Assembly (NCBI GenBank): GCA_947444305.1
Contig: CANEZP010000003.1
Coordinates: 1-64,000, forward strand
Length of the DNA stretch: 64,000 nucleotides
Reading direction: 5' to 3'
From: Pseudobdellovibrionaceae bacterium
Lineage (GTDB): Bacteria > Bdellovibrionota > Bdellovibrionia > Bdellovibrionales > UBA1609
Positions 8,912 through 17,015 of this stretch are shown in pieces. A program made the translations under genes and the position numbers. The notes under the pieces were generated by a model. That model saw nothing but the letters and a program-made list of their open reading frames with translations, had not been told where the DNA came from and searched no databases. Numbering within the stretch: position 1 is the first letter of the stretch; the number at the start of each line of letters is the position of its first letter.

Positions 8912-9856
8912 CTAAACTTTGAGCTTACCTAATGCTTCCACTAAATCTTGCACCGCTTTAGTTGAGTTTGTTAGGCCTGCGCGCTCCTCGTCATTTAATT
9001 TTACTTCAATAACTTGTTCTAGACCTTTGCCGCCTAGTTTACAGAGCACGCCGATGAAGAGATCTTTGATTCCGTATTCACCTTGCAAGAAAGCCGCGCA
9101 GGGAAGAATGCGGCCTTGATCGCGCAAAATGGCTTCGGCCATTTGCACGGCGCTCGCCGAAGGTGCGTAGTACGCAGAGCCCGTCTTCAAAAGACCGACG
9201 ATCTCGGCGCCGCCCTCGCGGGTACGTTTAACTAAAGCGTCAACGCGCTCTTTGGGCAAAATCTCGAGCAGCGGAACGCCGCCGACCGAACAGTGGCGCG
9301 GCATCGGAACCATCGTGTCGCCGTGGCCGCCGAGCACGAAAGCTTGAACATCTTTAACCGAGCATTTTAATTCTTCGGCGATAAAAGAGCGAAAACGTGC
9401 ACCGTCGAGAACGCCGGCCATGCCTAGGACGCGCTCGCGCGGGAAGTCGAGTTCTTTCAAGGCAACGTAAGCCATCGCATCCAAAGGATTGCTGACGACG
9501 ATGACTACGGAATCGGGTGAATTCTCGCGAACGCCTTTGCAAACATCCTTCATGATCTTGGAGTTGGTACTGAGTAAATCATCGCGGCTCATCCCGGGTT
9601 TACGTGGAATACCCGCGGTGATGATGACGACATCCGAGCCGGCGGTGTCTTTGTAATCCGAGGTGCCCGTGATGCGCGCATCAAACTGCTCAACGGGAGA
9701 AGCTTCGAACAAATCGAGTGCTTTACCTTTAGCCGCGCCGTCGTTGATATCGACGAGAACGACGTCGCCGAGCTCTTTTGCCGCTGCCCAGTGCGCGCAC
9801 GTTGAACCGACAAAGCCCGCGCCAACAACCGTGATTCTCTTCCGAGTGTGTTTCAT
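8912..9856 (-). CDS. mdh: Malate dehydrogenase (LDH-like class)
   Basis: This enzyme of about 314 residues oxidises malate to oxaloacetate with NAD. The Rossmann motif [12 protein letters not shown] is near the N-terminus. The substrate loop [14 protein letters not shown], the VSNPLDAM stretch and the catalytic [12 protein letters not shown] are intact; the Arg in PGMSRDD and the loop sequence favour malate over lactate. A start five codons upstream is possible, but ATG 9856 has AAAGG at the right distance. It is the first gene of a TCA group with sucC and sucD. Confidence 0.95.
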   Translation of the reverse strand: MKHTRKRITVVGAGFVGSTCAHWAAAKELGDVVLVDINDGAAKGKALDLFEASPVEQFDARITGTSDYKDTAGSDVVIITAGIPRKPGMSRDDLLSTNSKIMKDVCKGVRENSPDSVVIVVSNPLDAMAYVALKELDFPRERVLGMAGVLDGARFRSFIAEELKCSVKDVQAFVLGGHGDTMVPMPRHCSVGGVPLLEILPKERVDALVKRTREGGAEIVGLLKTGSAYYAPSASAVQMAEAILRDQGRILPCAAFLQGEYGIKDLFIGVLCKLGGKGLEQVIEVKLNDEERAGLTNSTKAVQDLVEALGKLKV

Positions 9857-9972
9857 GAAAAAACCTTTCAATTATGAAAGGGCAGCAAGCGTGCGGCCCC
9901 GATGTAGAGATTCGCCAGATATTAGACAACTTCCTTGCGCTGCACACCAATTTTTGTACAATCTGAGGCATC

Positions 9973-10740
9973 GTGGCAATGCAGCAGCAGTTAGCTCTTC
10001 AGGACGTAACCATCGACTTCGGTGATGGGCCTCTCCTTAAAAACGTAAATCTCGCTGTCGCGCCCGGCGAAAGTGTCGTGCTTATCGGGCCGAGCGGTCT
10101 CGGTAAATCCGTGGTGCTTAAACTCTTCGCGGGTTTACTAAAGCCTACCTCCGGAAAAGTTTTGGTCGAAGGTAAAGATCTGCACGCCCTACCCGCGCAT
10201 GAACAAAGCGCACTCCAATTGAGAATGGGAATGCTGTTTCAAAAAAATGCGCTGTTTGATTCACTCAGTGTCGGTGAAAACATCGCTTTCCCGATGCGCG
10301 AGAAAACTTCACTCGACGAAACTGAAATCCAACGGCAGGTCGACTTTTTTCTCGAAGCCGTGGGCATCGCTTACGCGGCAGCCCTTTTTCCCGACGAGAT
10401 TTCGGGCGGCATGCAAAAGCGCTTGGGCATCGCCCGTGCCTTAGCGCTCCGGCCGCAAATCGTTTTTTACGACGATCCGACCGCGGGTCTTGACCCCATC
10501 ACCAGCCGCCGGATCATCGAATTGATTCAGAAACTCCGCGAAGAACAGAATTCGACAATCGTCACGGTGACCAATGACATGGCGCGCGCATACCAACTTG
10601 CCGACCGGATCGTGATGGTCGCCGACGGCGAACTCATCATCACGGGCGGCAAAGCGCAAACTTTGGCGAACAAAGATCCCCGCGTTTCCCAATTCATTCG
10701 CGGCAAACTCGACGGTCCACTGACCGGGCGGCACGCGTGA
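9973..10740 (+). CDS. Mla-type ABC transporter ATPase 1 (degenerate catalytic site)
   Basis: This is a 255-residue ABC ATPase of the MlaF type. Walker A is GPSGLGKS (about 39-46), the signature is a good ISGGMQKR (143-150), and Walker B is IVFYDDP. The catalytic Glu after the Walker B Asp is replaced by Asp168, and the switch His is replaced by Asn201 (VTVTNDM). So its own ATP site is expected to hydrolyse poorly while its signature stays good. The start is GTG 9973. Its stop overlaps the next ATPase by four bases. It probably forms a heterodimer with the product of 10737-11483 that drives lipid transport with the MlaE-like permeases downstream. Confidence 0.9.
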   Translation: MAMQQQLALQDVTIDFGDGPLLKNVNLAVAPGESVVLIGPSGLGKSVVLKLFAGLLKPTSGKVLVEGKDLHALPAHEQSALQLRMGMLFQKNALFDSLSVGENIAFPMREKTSLDETEIQRQVDFFLEAVGIAYAAALFPDEISGGMQKRLGIARALALRPQIVFYDDPTAGLDPITSRRIIELIQKLREEQNSTIVTVTNDMARAYQLADRIVMVADGELIITGGKAQTLANKDPRVSQFIRGKLDGPLTGRHA

Positions 10741-11483
10741 TCACCTTCCGAGACGTGCACAAGCAGTTTGGTGAGCGCGAAGTTTTGAAAGGGATCACCT
10801 TCGAAGTCCCCGAAGGACAAATTTTGTTTATCCTCGGAACATCGGGCACCGGTAAAAGTGTTTTGCTGAAGAATATCGTCGGACTTATGCAACCGACCTC
10901 CGGGCAAATTCTCGTGGACGGCACCGACGTGACCCGGCTTTCCGAAGAAGAATTGTTTCCCGTAAGACGAAAGTGCGGAATGGTTTTTCAACACCCGGCA
11001 CTGTTCGATTCATTAACTATTTTTGAAAATGTCGCATTCGGTTTAAGAAAACATTATCCCGAATACAGCGCCGCTCAACTCGCCGAACGGGTAAGGGAAT
11101 GCCTGTCGCTTGTTTACCTTTCCGGCGTCGAGGATAAAAAACCTCAGGCCATCTCCTACGGTATGCAAAAGCGCGTGAGCTTAGCGCGCACCGTAGCGGT
11201 CAATCCACGAATTTTATTATTCGACGAACCGACGACCGGCCTTGATCCGGTTACGACCCGGGCGATCAATGATCTTATCCTTGAACTTTCTAGAAAGCTG
11301 AAGACGACATCGCTGGTCGTCAGCCACGATATGCAATGCGCGCTCGACATTGCCGATCAAATTATCGTTTTAGATATGGGTGAGATCGTCGCGCGCGGCA
11401 CGCCGGAGGAACTCCGGAAAAATCCTCACCCGCTGGTTCGTGATTTCTTGAAGGAGGCGCTCGATGCTGAAACCGCTTCTTAA
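10737..11483 (+). CDS. Mla-type ABC transporter ATPase 2 (degenerate signature)
   Basis: This 248-residue ATPase has Walker A GTSGTGKS, Walker B ILLFDEP with the catalytic Glu164, and the switch His198 (VVSHDM). Its signature is altered to ISYGMQKR: the first Gly of LSGGQ is Tyr. It is therefore the mirror image of ATPase 1, which has a good signature but poor catalytic residues. Overlaps with both neighbours (4 and 20 bases) indicate tight co-translation. The family relation to MlaF comes from the operon with MlaE and MlaD homologues. Confidence 0.9.
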   Translation: MITFRDVHKQFGEREVLKGITFEVPEGQILFILGTSGTGKSVLLKNIVGLMQPTSGQILVDGTDVTRLSEEELFPVRRKCGMVFQHPALFDSLTIFENVAFGLRKHYPEYSAAQLAERVRECLSLVYLSGVEDKKPQAISYGMQKRVSLARTVAVNPRILLFDEPTTGLDPVTTRAINDLILELSRKLKTTSLVVSHDMQCALDIADQIIVLDMGEIVARGTPEELRKNPHPLVRDFLKEALDAETAS

Positions 11484-12243
11484 CGTCATCGACGACATCG
11501 GCGAATGCTTGATTTTCCTCCGCCTGATCTTGCGCACGGCTTACCGTTCGCCGTGCACGTGGGAAAGTATTTGTGAACAAACGTGGAAGGTGTCCGTCCA
11601 GAGCACCCCGACCACCGCGCTGGCGGGATTCTTCGTAGGCGCCATCATGACCGTGCAGTTCACGATGCAAACTAAAGCTTTCGGCGCGCTTGGCTACCTC
11701 GGTGGCCTATCAACCAGCGCCACGGTTCGCGAAGTCGGGCCTTTGTTGATCGCGTTCCTACTGAGCGGAAAGGTCGGCGCTTACACCTCGGCCGAACTCG
11801 GAACGATGCGCGTGACCGAACAGATCGACGCGATCCGCTGTCTAGGCGCCAACCCGATCCAGGAAATCATCCTTCCCCGCTTCCTGGGCATCGTCATCTC
11901 CAGTTTCTTTTTGCTCGCCGCGGGTTTGATCATGTCGATCTTCGGGGGCATGTTGATGGGTTCGGTTTTCTCCGGCATCAATCCCGAAGAATACGTGCGC
12001 CATATCCCGACCATCGTTACGCAATTCAGTATCGGCAATGGTTTGTTTAAATGTTTGGTCTTCGCGCTGATCCTCGCGTCGGTTTGTACATATAAAGGAT
12101 ACTCCGCCACCGGCGGCGCGAAAGGCGTAGGCCGCGCGGTCGTCGGCACGGCGGTCATGACCATGGTGGGCATCGTCGTCTTTGATTGGTTCACCAGCTT
12201 GCTTAGCGAAACCGCGTTGAATCTATTCCGGGAGGGCGTCTGA
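11464..12243 (+). CDS. MlaE-family lipid transporter permease 1
   Basis: This is a 259-residue inner-membrane permease of the MlaE/YrbE family. The hallmark stretch is VREVGPLLIAFLLSGKVGAYTSAELGTMRVTEQIDA (shown in part: VREVGPLLIAFLLSG and ELGTMRVTEQIDAI), which forms the coupling region, followed by PRFLG and hydrophobic helices. It starts inside the end of ATPase 2 after GAAGGAGG. It should pair with permease 2 in the membrane to carry phospholipid handed over by the MCE protein. Confidence 0.92.
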   Translation: MLKPLLNVIDDIGECLIFLRLILRTAYRSPCTWESICEQTWKVSVQSTPTTALAGFFVGAIMTVQFTMQTKAFGALGYLGGLSTSATVREVGPLLIAFLLSGKVGAYTSAELGTMRVTEQIDAIRCLGANPIQEIILPRFLGIVISSFFLLAAGLIMSIFGGMLMGSVFSGINPEEYVRHIPTIVTQFSIGNGLFKCLVFALILASVCTYKGYSATGGAKGVGRAVVGTAVMTMVGIVVFDWFTSLLSETALNLFREGV

Positions 12244-12257
12244 CCAACTCACGGCGC

Positions 12258-12923
12258 GTGAAAGACATTTTCGTTCAGCTTGAGTTCGTTACTTGGCAAA
12301 GTTTGCCGGTCATATTGTTCTGCGTTTGCTTCGCCGCGGTCGTCACTATTATCGAATCGTCTTTCCACATGAAGCTTGTCGTACAAAACGATGCGCTGGT
12401 GCCGGGTTTCGCGGCTCTCCTTATATTACGAGAGCTTGGCGCCGTCGTTAGCGCGCTGCTGTTAACCTCACGAGTGGGCGCGGGGCTCGCGGCCGAAGTC
12501 GGTTCGATGAAAATCACCGAACAAATCGAAGCCCTCAAGATGTTGGGTATCGATCCGGTCCGCTTCCTCGTCGTTCCGCGCTTCGTCGCCTGCGTGATCG
12601 GCGGCTTTCTACTCAGCCTGATCGCAAATTTGGTTTGCTTGTACTGTGCTATGTTGGTTAGCGAAGCGAAGTTGAGTTATTCCAGCGGCGCGTTCATCAC
12701 GAGCATGCGTGCCTTCGTGACCTTCCAGGATTTAGTTTTTGCTTGCCTGAAGGGTGCGTGCTTCGGAGCGGTTATCCCGCTGGTAAGCTGCTACTTCGGC
12801 TTTCGATGTAAGAGCGGCGCCGAGGGTGTCGGCCTTGCGACCACGAATTCCGTCGTCGTCTCTTCCGTTTTGATTATAGTTTTAGATTTCGTGCTCACTT
12901 TCCTGTTCTCGCACTTTTATTGA
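12258..12923 (+). CDS. MlaE-family lipid transporter permease 2
   Basis: This is a 221-residue permease, shorter than usual for MlaE because the amphipathic N-terminal helix is missing or very short. LRELGAVVSALLLTSRVGAG and EVGSMKITEQIEALKMLGID are the family hallmarks. It starts at GTG 12258; the frame is open further upstream, so a longer form with an unusual start cannot be excluded. It is clearly a diverged paralogue of permease 1, which implies a heterodimeric permease. Confidence 0.88.
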   Translation: MKDIFVQLEFVTWQSLPVILFCVCFAAVVTIIESSFHMKLVVQNDALVPGFAALLILRELGAVVSALLLTSRVGAGLAAEVGSMKITEQIEALKMLGIDPVRFLVVPRFVACVIGGFLLSLIANLVCLYCAMLVSEAKLSYSSGAFITSMRAFVTFQDLVFACLKGACFGAVIPLVSCYFGFRCKSGAEGVGLATTNSVVVSSVLIIVLDFVLTFLFSHFY

Positions 12924-12932
12924 GGAGTAGTT

Positions 12933-13715
12933 GTGATGAAGCCACAGACTAAGGTTGGATTGATGTTCGTGGGTGCGCTGGTTTTGGTCGTCATCTTCGC
13001 GTTCGCGCTCGGGAAGTTTAATCCGTTTTCGGACGCGCACGAAGTCAACCTGGCGTACAATTTCGCGGGCGGAATCGAAGTCGGCTCACCGGTTCGGGTG
13101 ATGGGCATCAAGGTCGGCAAGGTACGCTCGATTGAGTTCAATCCCGAATTTAAGATGCCCGACACCGGCGAAGAAGTGAAATTGCTGATCAAGATCACGG
13201 TCGACAAGCGTGCGTGGTCCAGTTTGCGGGCCGACAGCAGGTTCTTCATCAACCTAGCGGGCGTTATCGGCGAAAAATTCTTAGAGATCAGCCCCGGGTC
13301 GTCCGACAAGCCGGAATTAACCCACGGACAGGTGATCCGCGGCGAAGATCCTCCCCGCATCGACCAAATGATCTCGCAAAGCTATGCGCTAGCCGGGAAA
13401 ATTCTCGATATGGTGAACAAGAACGAAGGATCGATGGTTGAAACGATCGAAACTTTGAACAAACTGGTCACGAACTTCGATAAAGCGCTAAAACAGCTCG
13501 AAAAGACGTCGCGGGATCCAGAAGTTACAAAAATTGTGAAGAACTTAAGCATCATTATGTCCGACGGCGCGTTCTTCAGCCAGAAGCTGCGGACCCCGGA
13601 AGCCATCGAAACGATGGCTTTGATCAATAAATTGATCAAAAGACTCGAACCGCTCGACGGTCCGGTGATCAAAAAATTTCTCCAACAAGACGGCATCAAA
13701 GCTAAACTTTTTTAG
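12933..13715 (+). CDS. MCE/MlaD-family substrate-binding protein
   Basis: This 260-residue protein has one N-terminal membrane helix (LMFVGALVLVVIFAFALG) and one MCE domain at about residues 37-120. The conserved MCE stretch FAGGIEVGSPVRVMGIKVGK is present. A helical C-terminal part of about 100 residues follows. It should form the periplasmic ring that feeds lipid to or from the permeases. GAGGAG lies before the ATG. It is the last gene of the five-gene operon; no MlaA, MlaB or MlaC gene is adjacent. Confidence 0.92.
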   Translation: MMKPQTKVGLMFVGALVLVVIFAFALGKFNPFSDAHEVNLAYNFAGGIEVGSPVRVMGIKVGKVRSIEFNPEFKMPDTGEEVKLLIKITVDKRAWSSLRADSRFFINLAGVIGEKFLEISPGSSDKPELTHGQVIRGEDPPRIDQMISQSYALAGKILDMVNKNEGSMVETIETLNKLVTNFDKALKQLEKTSRDPEVTKIVKNLSIIMSDGAFFSQKLRTPEAIETMALINKLIKRLEPLDGPVIKKFLQQDGIKAKLF

Positions 13716-13826
13716 CTCATCAGTTAACAACGCCGTTCAAACTTAAACATGAAATCTTAAACGATGCGTGCGGATTCAATGCGCGCGCTTCGCCGCTGTG
13801 GCAGCGGAAAAGAAATGGTTTATGGC

Positions 13827-13859
13827 AAAAAAAAACCCACGGGGTTAGCCGTGGGTTTT
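13827..13859 (-). terminator. Intrinsic terminator after the lysine-rich small gene
   Basis: On the minus strand an 11-pair stem (AAAACCCACGG / CCGTGGGTTTT, loop six bases) runs into a tract of nine T residues. It fits the minus-strand gene at 13883-13963 and may also stop the plus-strand operon. Confidence 0.9.
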
Positions 13860-13882
13860 CTAGTTTCTCGCTTACGCGAAAA

Positions 13883-13963
13883 CTACTTTTTCTTGCGAGC
13901 TCCAACTTTTTTGGTAGCTTTTTTCTTAGTAGCTTTTTTAGCTGCTTTTTTCTTCTTAGCCAT
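13883..13963 (-). CDS. 26-residue lysine/alanine-rich basic protein
   Basis: This is a very short gene, ATG 13963 to TAG 13883, encoding a product made almost only of Lys, Ala and Thr (begins MAKKKKAAKKATKKK and ends GARKKK). A strong ribosome site (GGAGGAG) precedes it and a strong terminator follows 24 bases after the stop, which supports a real and well-expressed gene. It resembles the Lys/Ala tails of histone H1-like bacterial proteins, so a nucleic-acid-binding role is likely but inferred. A longer frame on the same strand, in a different phase, is a shadow. Confidence 0.65.
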   Translation of the reverse strand: MAKKKKAAKKATKKKATKKVGARKKK

Positions 13964-14103
13964 TTTGTCTCCTCCACGGATGAGTAGCGTTTCTCTTCTT
14001 TGAACGCTTCGTTCTCTTTTAGTTTAACCGGGTGACTAATCTCGTCAATAGCAAATTCAAAAAAAAACACATTTTTTGCTTGATGAACATGTCGGAGGTT
14101 CGA

Positions 14104-14838
14104 GTGGCTATCATTTTGTTCGCGATTTCGTTGTTCGGAATCATGTCCGCACTTCGGATGTTGATTCATTTTCGATCGCGCGCGCTCATTTCATCACAGC
14201 ATCTGACAAAAATTGGCACCGGGTCATGCGCGCTCATCATCGGCGTACTTTTTTTCTGCGCGCGCGATCTTATTTGCGCGAGTTTTGCTCTGATGTGCGT
14301 GTTGTTCGTGATGTTTTTCGCGCTCTGGTTTTTTGAGCGTCGGCAAATTGACGCTCTTAAAAAAGAAGTGCCTGGTTTTCTTGATCGTTGGATTCTCAAT
14401 ATGAAACTCGGCAAAGCTTTGTCCGCCGCTCGCACAGCGGCTTTGCAAGATTTGAACGCGCGCGCGCGATCATTGCTCGAACCACTCTTCGTCAGCCAAA
14501 ATATTCCTCATTGCGTGCATCTCATTTTGGATGAAAAAGTTCTTCCGGAGTTGCTCGAATTGAATCATTCACCACACTCCGCGCTCGCGCGTCTTGAGAA
14601 CGCGCGCGAATGGATGCGAAAGTCGGACGACTTCCGACGTAAGTCCGGACAAGCCGTCCGCCAAACGACGATTCAAGCGGTTGTTTTGCTGCTTCTGCTG
14701 ATTGCTTTAGCTGTTTTCACCGTTCAGCGGCACGGCTGGCGGCGCAATTCCGATCTTGTGTTGGCCTCGTTCGTGCTTTCAGGTCTCGGAATCTTCACGA
14801 TGCGGCATTTAGCCAGAAAAAGACGATGGAACATCTAA
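14104..14838 (+). CDS. TadB-like (type II secretion F domain) membrane protein
   Basis: This is a 244-residue membrane protein with N-terminal hydrophobic helices, a cytoplasmic middle part and two C-terminal membrane segments. The middle stretch PGFLDRWILNMKLGKALSAA resembles the T2SSF region of TadB/TadC platform proteins. GTG 14104 is preferred over upstream starts because GGAGG lies five bases before it. It overlaps the next gene by 13 bases. The two together look like the inner-membrane platform of a Tad-type apparatus, but no CpaF ATPase, secretin or Flp pilin gene is nearby. Codons are rich in GCGCGC. Confidence 0.6.
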   Translation: MAIILFAISLFGIMSALRMLIHFRSRALISSQHLTKIGTGSCALIIGVLFFCARDLICASFALMCVLFVMFFALWFFERRQIDALKKEVPGFLDRWILNMKLGKALSAARTAALQDLNARARSLLEPLFVSQNIPHCVHLILDEKVLPELLELNHSPHSALARLENAREWMRKSDDFRRKSGQAVRQTTIQAVVLLLLLIALAVFTVQRHGWRRNSDLVLASFVLSGLGIFTMRHLARKRRWNI

Positions 14839-15263
14839 CGCCGCCACTTTTACGCGCTTTGCGCGAGCTCAGGTGGACCATGAGCTCCGGAAAATCGATG
14901 AACGAAGCGTTTCAACTCTATCTTGAACGCACAAACGACGGCTTGGCATCGCGTTTGCGCCAACTTTGGATCTTGAAAAACAAAAATGTGCGCAACATCG
15001 CCGCCGCGGATGAACTGCCGACGTATTACCAACGGGCTTTTTGGCAACTCGTCGAGCGTGGTAGCCGCGGTGAACCGACGATGGATGCCCTTCGCGCGCT
15101 CGAGACCGAGGTAGAAAGCAAAGCGGAGGCAGAATTAGATGCGCACGTCGCCGCGCTGCCGTTCAAAGTCTTGCTCCCGCTCCTGCTGTTTCAGTTTCCC
15201 GCGTATCTCCTTTTGTTACTCGGTCCACTTTTGCGCGAACTTCAGCGCCAACTCGGAGGTTGA
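14826..15263 (+). CDS. TadC-like (type II secretion F domain) protein
   Basis: This is a 145-residue protein. LRALRELRWTMSSGKSMNEAF and the C-terminal double hydrophobic stretch (PFKVLLPLLLFQFPAYLLLL) match the C-terminal half of TadC-type T2SSF proteins. It is short for TadC, which suggests that platform functions are divided between this gene and its upstream partner. The stop codon is followed directly by the ATG of the next gene. Confidence 0.6.
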   Translation: MEHLTPPLLRALRELRWTMSSGKSMNEAFQLYLERTNDGLASRLRQLWILKNKNVRNIAAADELPTYYQRAFWQLVERGSRGEPTMDALRALETEVESKAEAELDAHVAALPFKVLLPLLLFQFPAYLLLLLGPLLRELQRQLGG

Positions 15264-15707
15264 ATGCGCGTGTTCATCATTCTTTTGTTCGGACTTGCTT
15301 GGTCCGGGGTCGTCCTCGCGACTTCGCTCGAACATGATCACGTGCGCCGGCTTGCGCGCGCGCGCACGCCCGCCGCCGTCGCGAAAGCCGTTGCCGACTT
15401 CGAGAACCTCAAAGTTGCGCGGGCCGCGTGCCGAATTCAAGTTCGTGAGAAACGTCTACCGCTCGCCTGCTACGAAGCGCTGAATTTGGAAATTCGGCAG
15501 GGGCTTCGTCCGGCCCGGCCGGATTCAGGCCGGCGAGGCGTTCTTCATCGGCTTGATGAACTCTGCCGGGAGACGGCGGCGGCGCTCACCGTTCCTGAAC
15601 TCCCGGTTTCGCCGCATGAGACCTCGCCGGCGTGCCGAAAATATCTGGCGGAGGCGCGGTCCATCCGAAATTATCGCGATCGCCGCCCGGACTGGTCCGG
15701 ATATTGA
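15264..15707 (+). CDS. Secreted protein of unknown function in the Tad-like/kinase operon
   Basis: This is a 147-residue product with a signal peptide (RVFIILLFGLAWSGVVLA). The mature part is Arg-rich and has five Cys, which suggests disulphides in the periplasm. No known domain was seen. GGAGG just before the ATG is inside the end of the TadC-like gene, so expression is coupled. Confidence 0.6.
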   Translation: MRVFIILLFGLAWSGVVLATSLEHDHVRRLARARTPAAVAKAVADFENLKVARAACRIQVREKRLPLACYEALNLEIRQGLRPARPDSGRRGVLHRLDELCRETAAALTVPELPVSPHETSPACRKYLAEARSIRNYRDRRPDWSGY

Positions 15708-15710
15708 TAA

Positions 15711-16787
15711 GTGAATCGCATGTGGAAGCGCCCGCCGGCATTTGAAATTAAAGAATTACTCGGTGAAGGAAGCCAGGGTCGCGTATACAAGGCCCTCAGG
15801 CGCGACCGGGCCGCGGATCTTTCGCAAACGGTCGCCGTTAAGATTCTTCATTCCGAGACGGCGGTCGGCGCGTGGAAGAGCGAATTCGATTCGCTAGCCA
15901 AAGTCCGCTCCCCCTATTGCGTTCAAGTTTTCGGTTTCGAGCGCATTCGGCGCCGGCCGGCGCTGATCTTAGAATTTGTCGACGGAGTTTCACTAAGCAC
16001 GCTCGGTAAAGGTTGTTGGCTCGAGGCCGATGACATTACCGAAATTCTCGCCCAGTGTGAGGCGGCGGTCCTCGATCTTTATAAATTCGGTACGTTTCAC
16101 GGCGACCTCAGCCCGCAAAACATTTTGGTCGATCGCGACGGTCACTTACGTTTACTGGACTTCGGGCTCGCCAATTGCGGTGCGGGTTTGGTGCGTGCGA
16201 CTCCGGAATTTGCGGCACCCGAGCGACTCTGCGGAGAAGCCGCTTCGCTTGCCGGCGATATCTTCTCGCTCGGACGAATCGAACAGTTTCTGCAAGGGCG
16301 TGCGTCCGCGGCGGATTCCAAATCGACATACCTTCAATCCAATCCGGAGAAGCGCAGCCTGCGGGGAATTTTCTCGCAACCCGAACGACGCAAGAAGTTG
16401 GCCGCGAAGGTGCGTGCCTATCAGGAGCGGCAATTGATCTCGCGTGATTTCCGCACGCGCACGCAAACTCTGATCACTTCCGCCATTAAGGCGCGCCCGG
16501 TTCCGACTTTCTTGGCGTTGATCTCAGCGGCGTTGTTGTTCGTGATTCCGAGCGCCGGGCGCAGTTCGGTACCGGCCAAGGTTGCCGCGTTGCAAATCCA
16601 AACTCATCGCTGGCATTACTTCCGGCTCGACGGTGTGCCGATCGGCTACTCTCCGCTCAATCTCCCGCTCGAACCGGGTCAGTCCTATAAATTGGAATGG
16701 ACAAGTCAAAACCACGGTGGCGCGAGGCAAATCGTTGTCGAGCCGGGGCGCACCTACCGTTACTCGGATCGCGACTTCTCGCATTGA
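15711..16787 (+). CDS. Transmembrane Ser/Thr protein kinase with C-terminal PEGA-like domain
   Basis: This is a 358-residue protein. The kinase domain spans about residues 10-240: glycine loop LLGEGSQGRVYKA, catalytic Lys44 in VAVKIL, HGDLSPQN (catalytic Asp132, Asn137), and DFG at 150-152. HRD is changed to HGD, so it is a non-RD kinase. One membrane helix lies at about 265-283 (FLALISAALLFVIPSAG). The outer part (WHYFRLDGVPIGYSPLNLPL, then LEPGQSYKLEW) resembles a PEGA domain. The start is GTG 15711, or ATG 15720. It is the last gene of the operon with TadB/TadC-like proteins and may control their assembly. Confidence 0.8.
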   Translation: MNRMWKRPPAFEIKELLGEGSQGRVYKALRRDRAADLSQTVAVKILHSETAVGAWKSEFDSLAKVRSPYCVQVFGFERIRRRPALILEFVDGVSLSTLGKGCWLEADDITEILAQCEAAVLDLYKFGTFHGDLSPQNILVDRDGHLRLLDFGLANCGAGLVRATPEFAAPERLCGEAASLAGDIFSLGRIEQFLQGRASAADSKSTYLQSNPEKRSLRGIFSQPERRKKLAAKVRAYQERQLISRDFRTRTQTLITSAIKARPVPTFLALISAALLFVIPSAGRSSVPAKVAALQIQTHRWHYFRLDGVPIGYSPLNLPLEPGQSYKLEWTSQNHGGARQIVVEPGRTYRYSDRDFSH

Positions 16788-16826
16788 GTCTTCCATATCC
16801 ACCTACCGGGCGGGTATTCCTTAGTC

Positions 16827-17015
16827 ATGACGATCGACAAATTAAATATATTGGAAATGCTGGTCGAAGAACTCCTCAAAGAATCGCCCGAGGAAAAAGT
16901 CGTGCGCACCTGCATGAACGAAGCGGGCATCCCCGACACCAAAGACCCCATCGACCGGATCAACAAAGTCCTCCACGCTTTAGAATTCGCCCAGGCGGAT
17001 AAGGAATTGAATTAA
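16827..17015 (+). CDS. Small acidic protein of unknown function
   Basis: This is a 62-residue helical, acidic protein (EMLVEELLKESPEEKVVRTC). Its stop overlaps the start of the next gene (TAATG), which supports it as real and co-translated with the Cys/Met metabolism enzyme. No domain was recognised. Confidence 0.6.
   Translation: MTIDKLNILEMLVEELLKESPEEKVVRTCMNEAGIPDTKDPIDRINKVLHALEFAQADKELN

Noticed and set aside
9973..13715. ABC pair as a drug exporter
   Set aside because: The permeases carry MlaE hallmarks and an MCE protein follows, which define a lipid transporter.
13720..14169. 149-residue minus-strand frame rich in Lys
   Set aside because: It overlaps, in another phase, the 26-residue gene that has the matching ribosome site and terminator; its product is not protein-like outside the Lys stretch.
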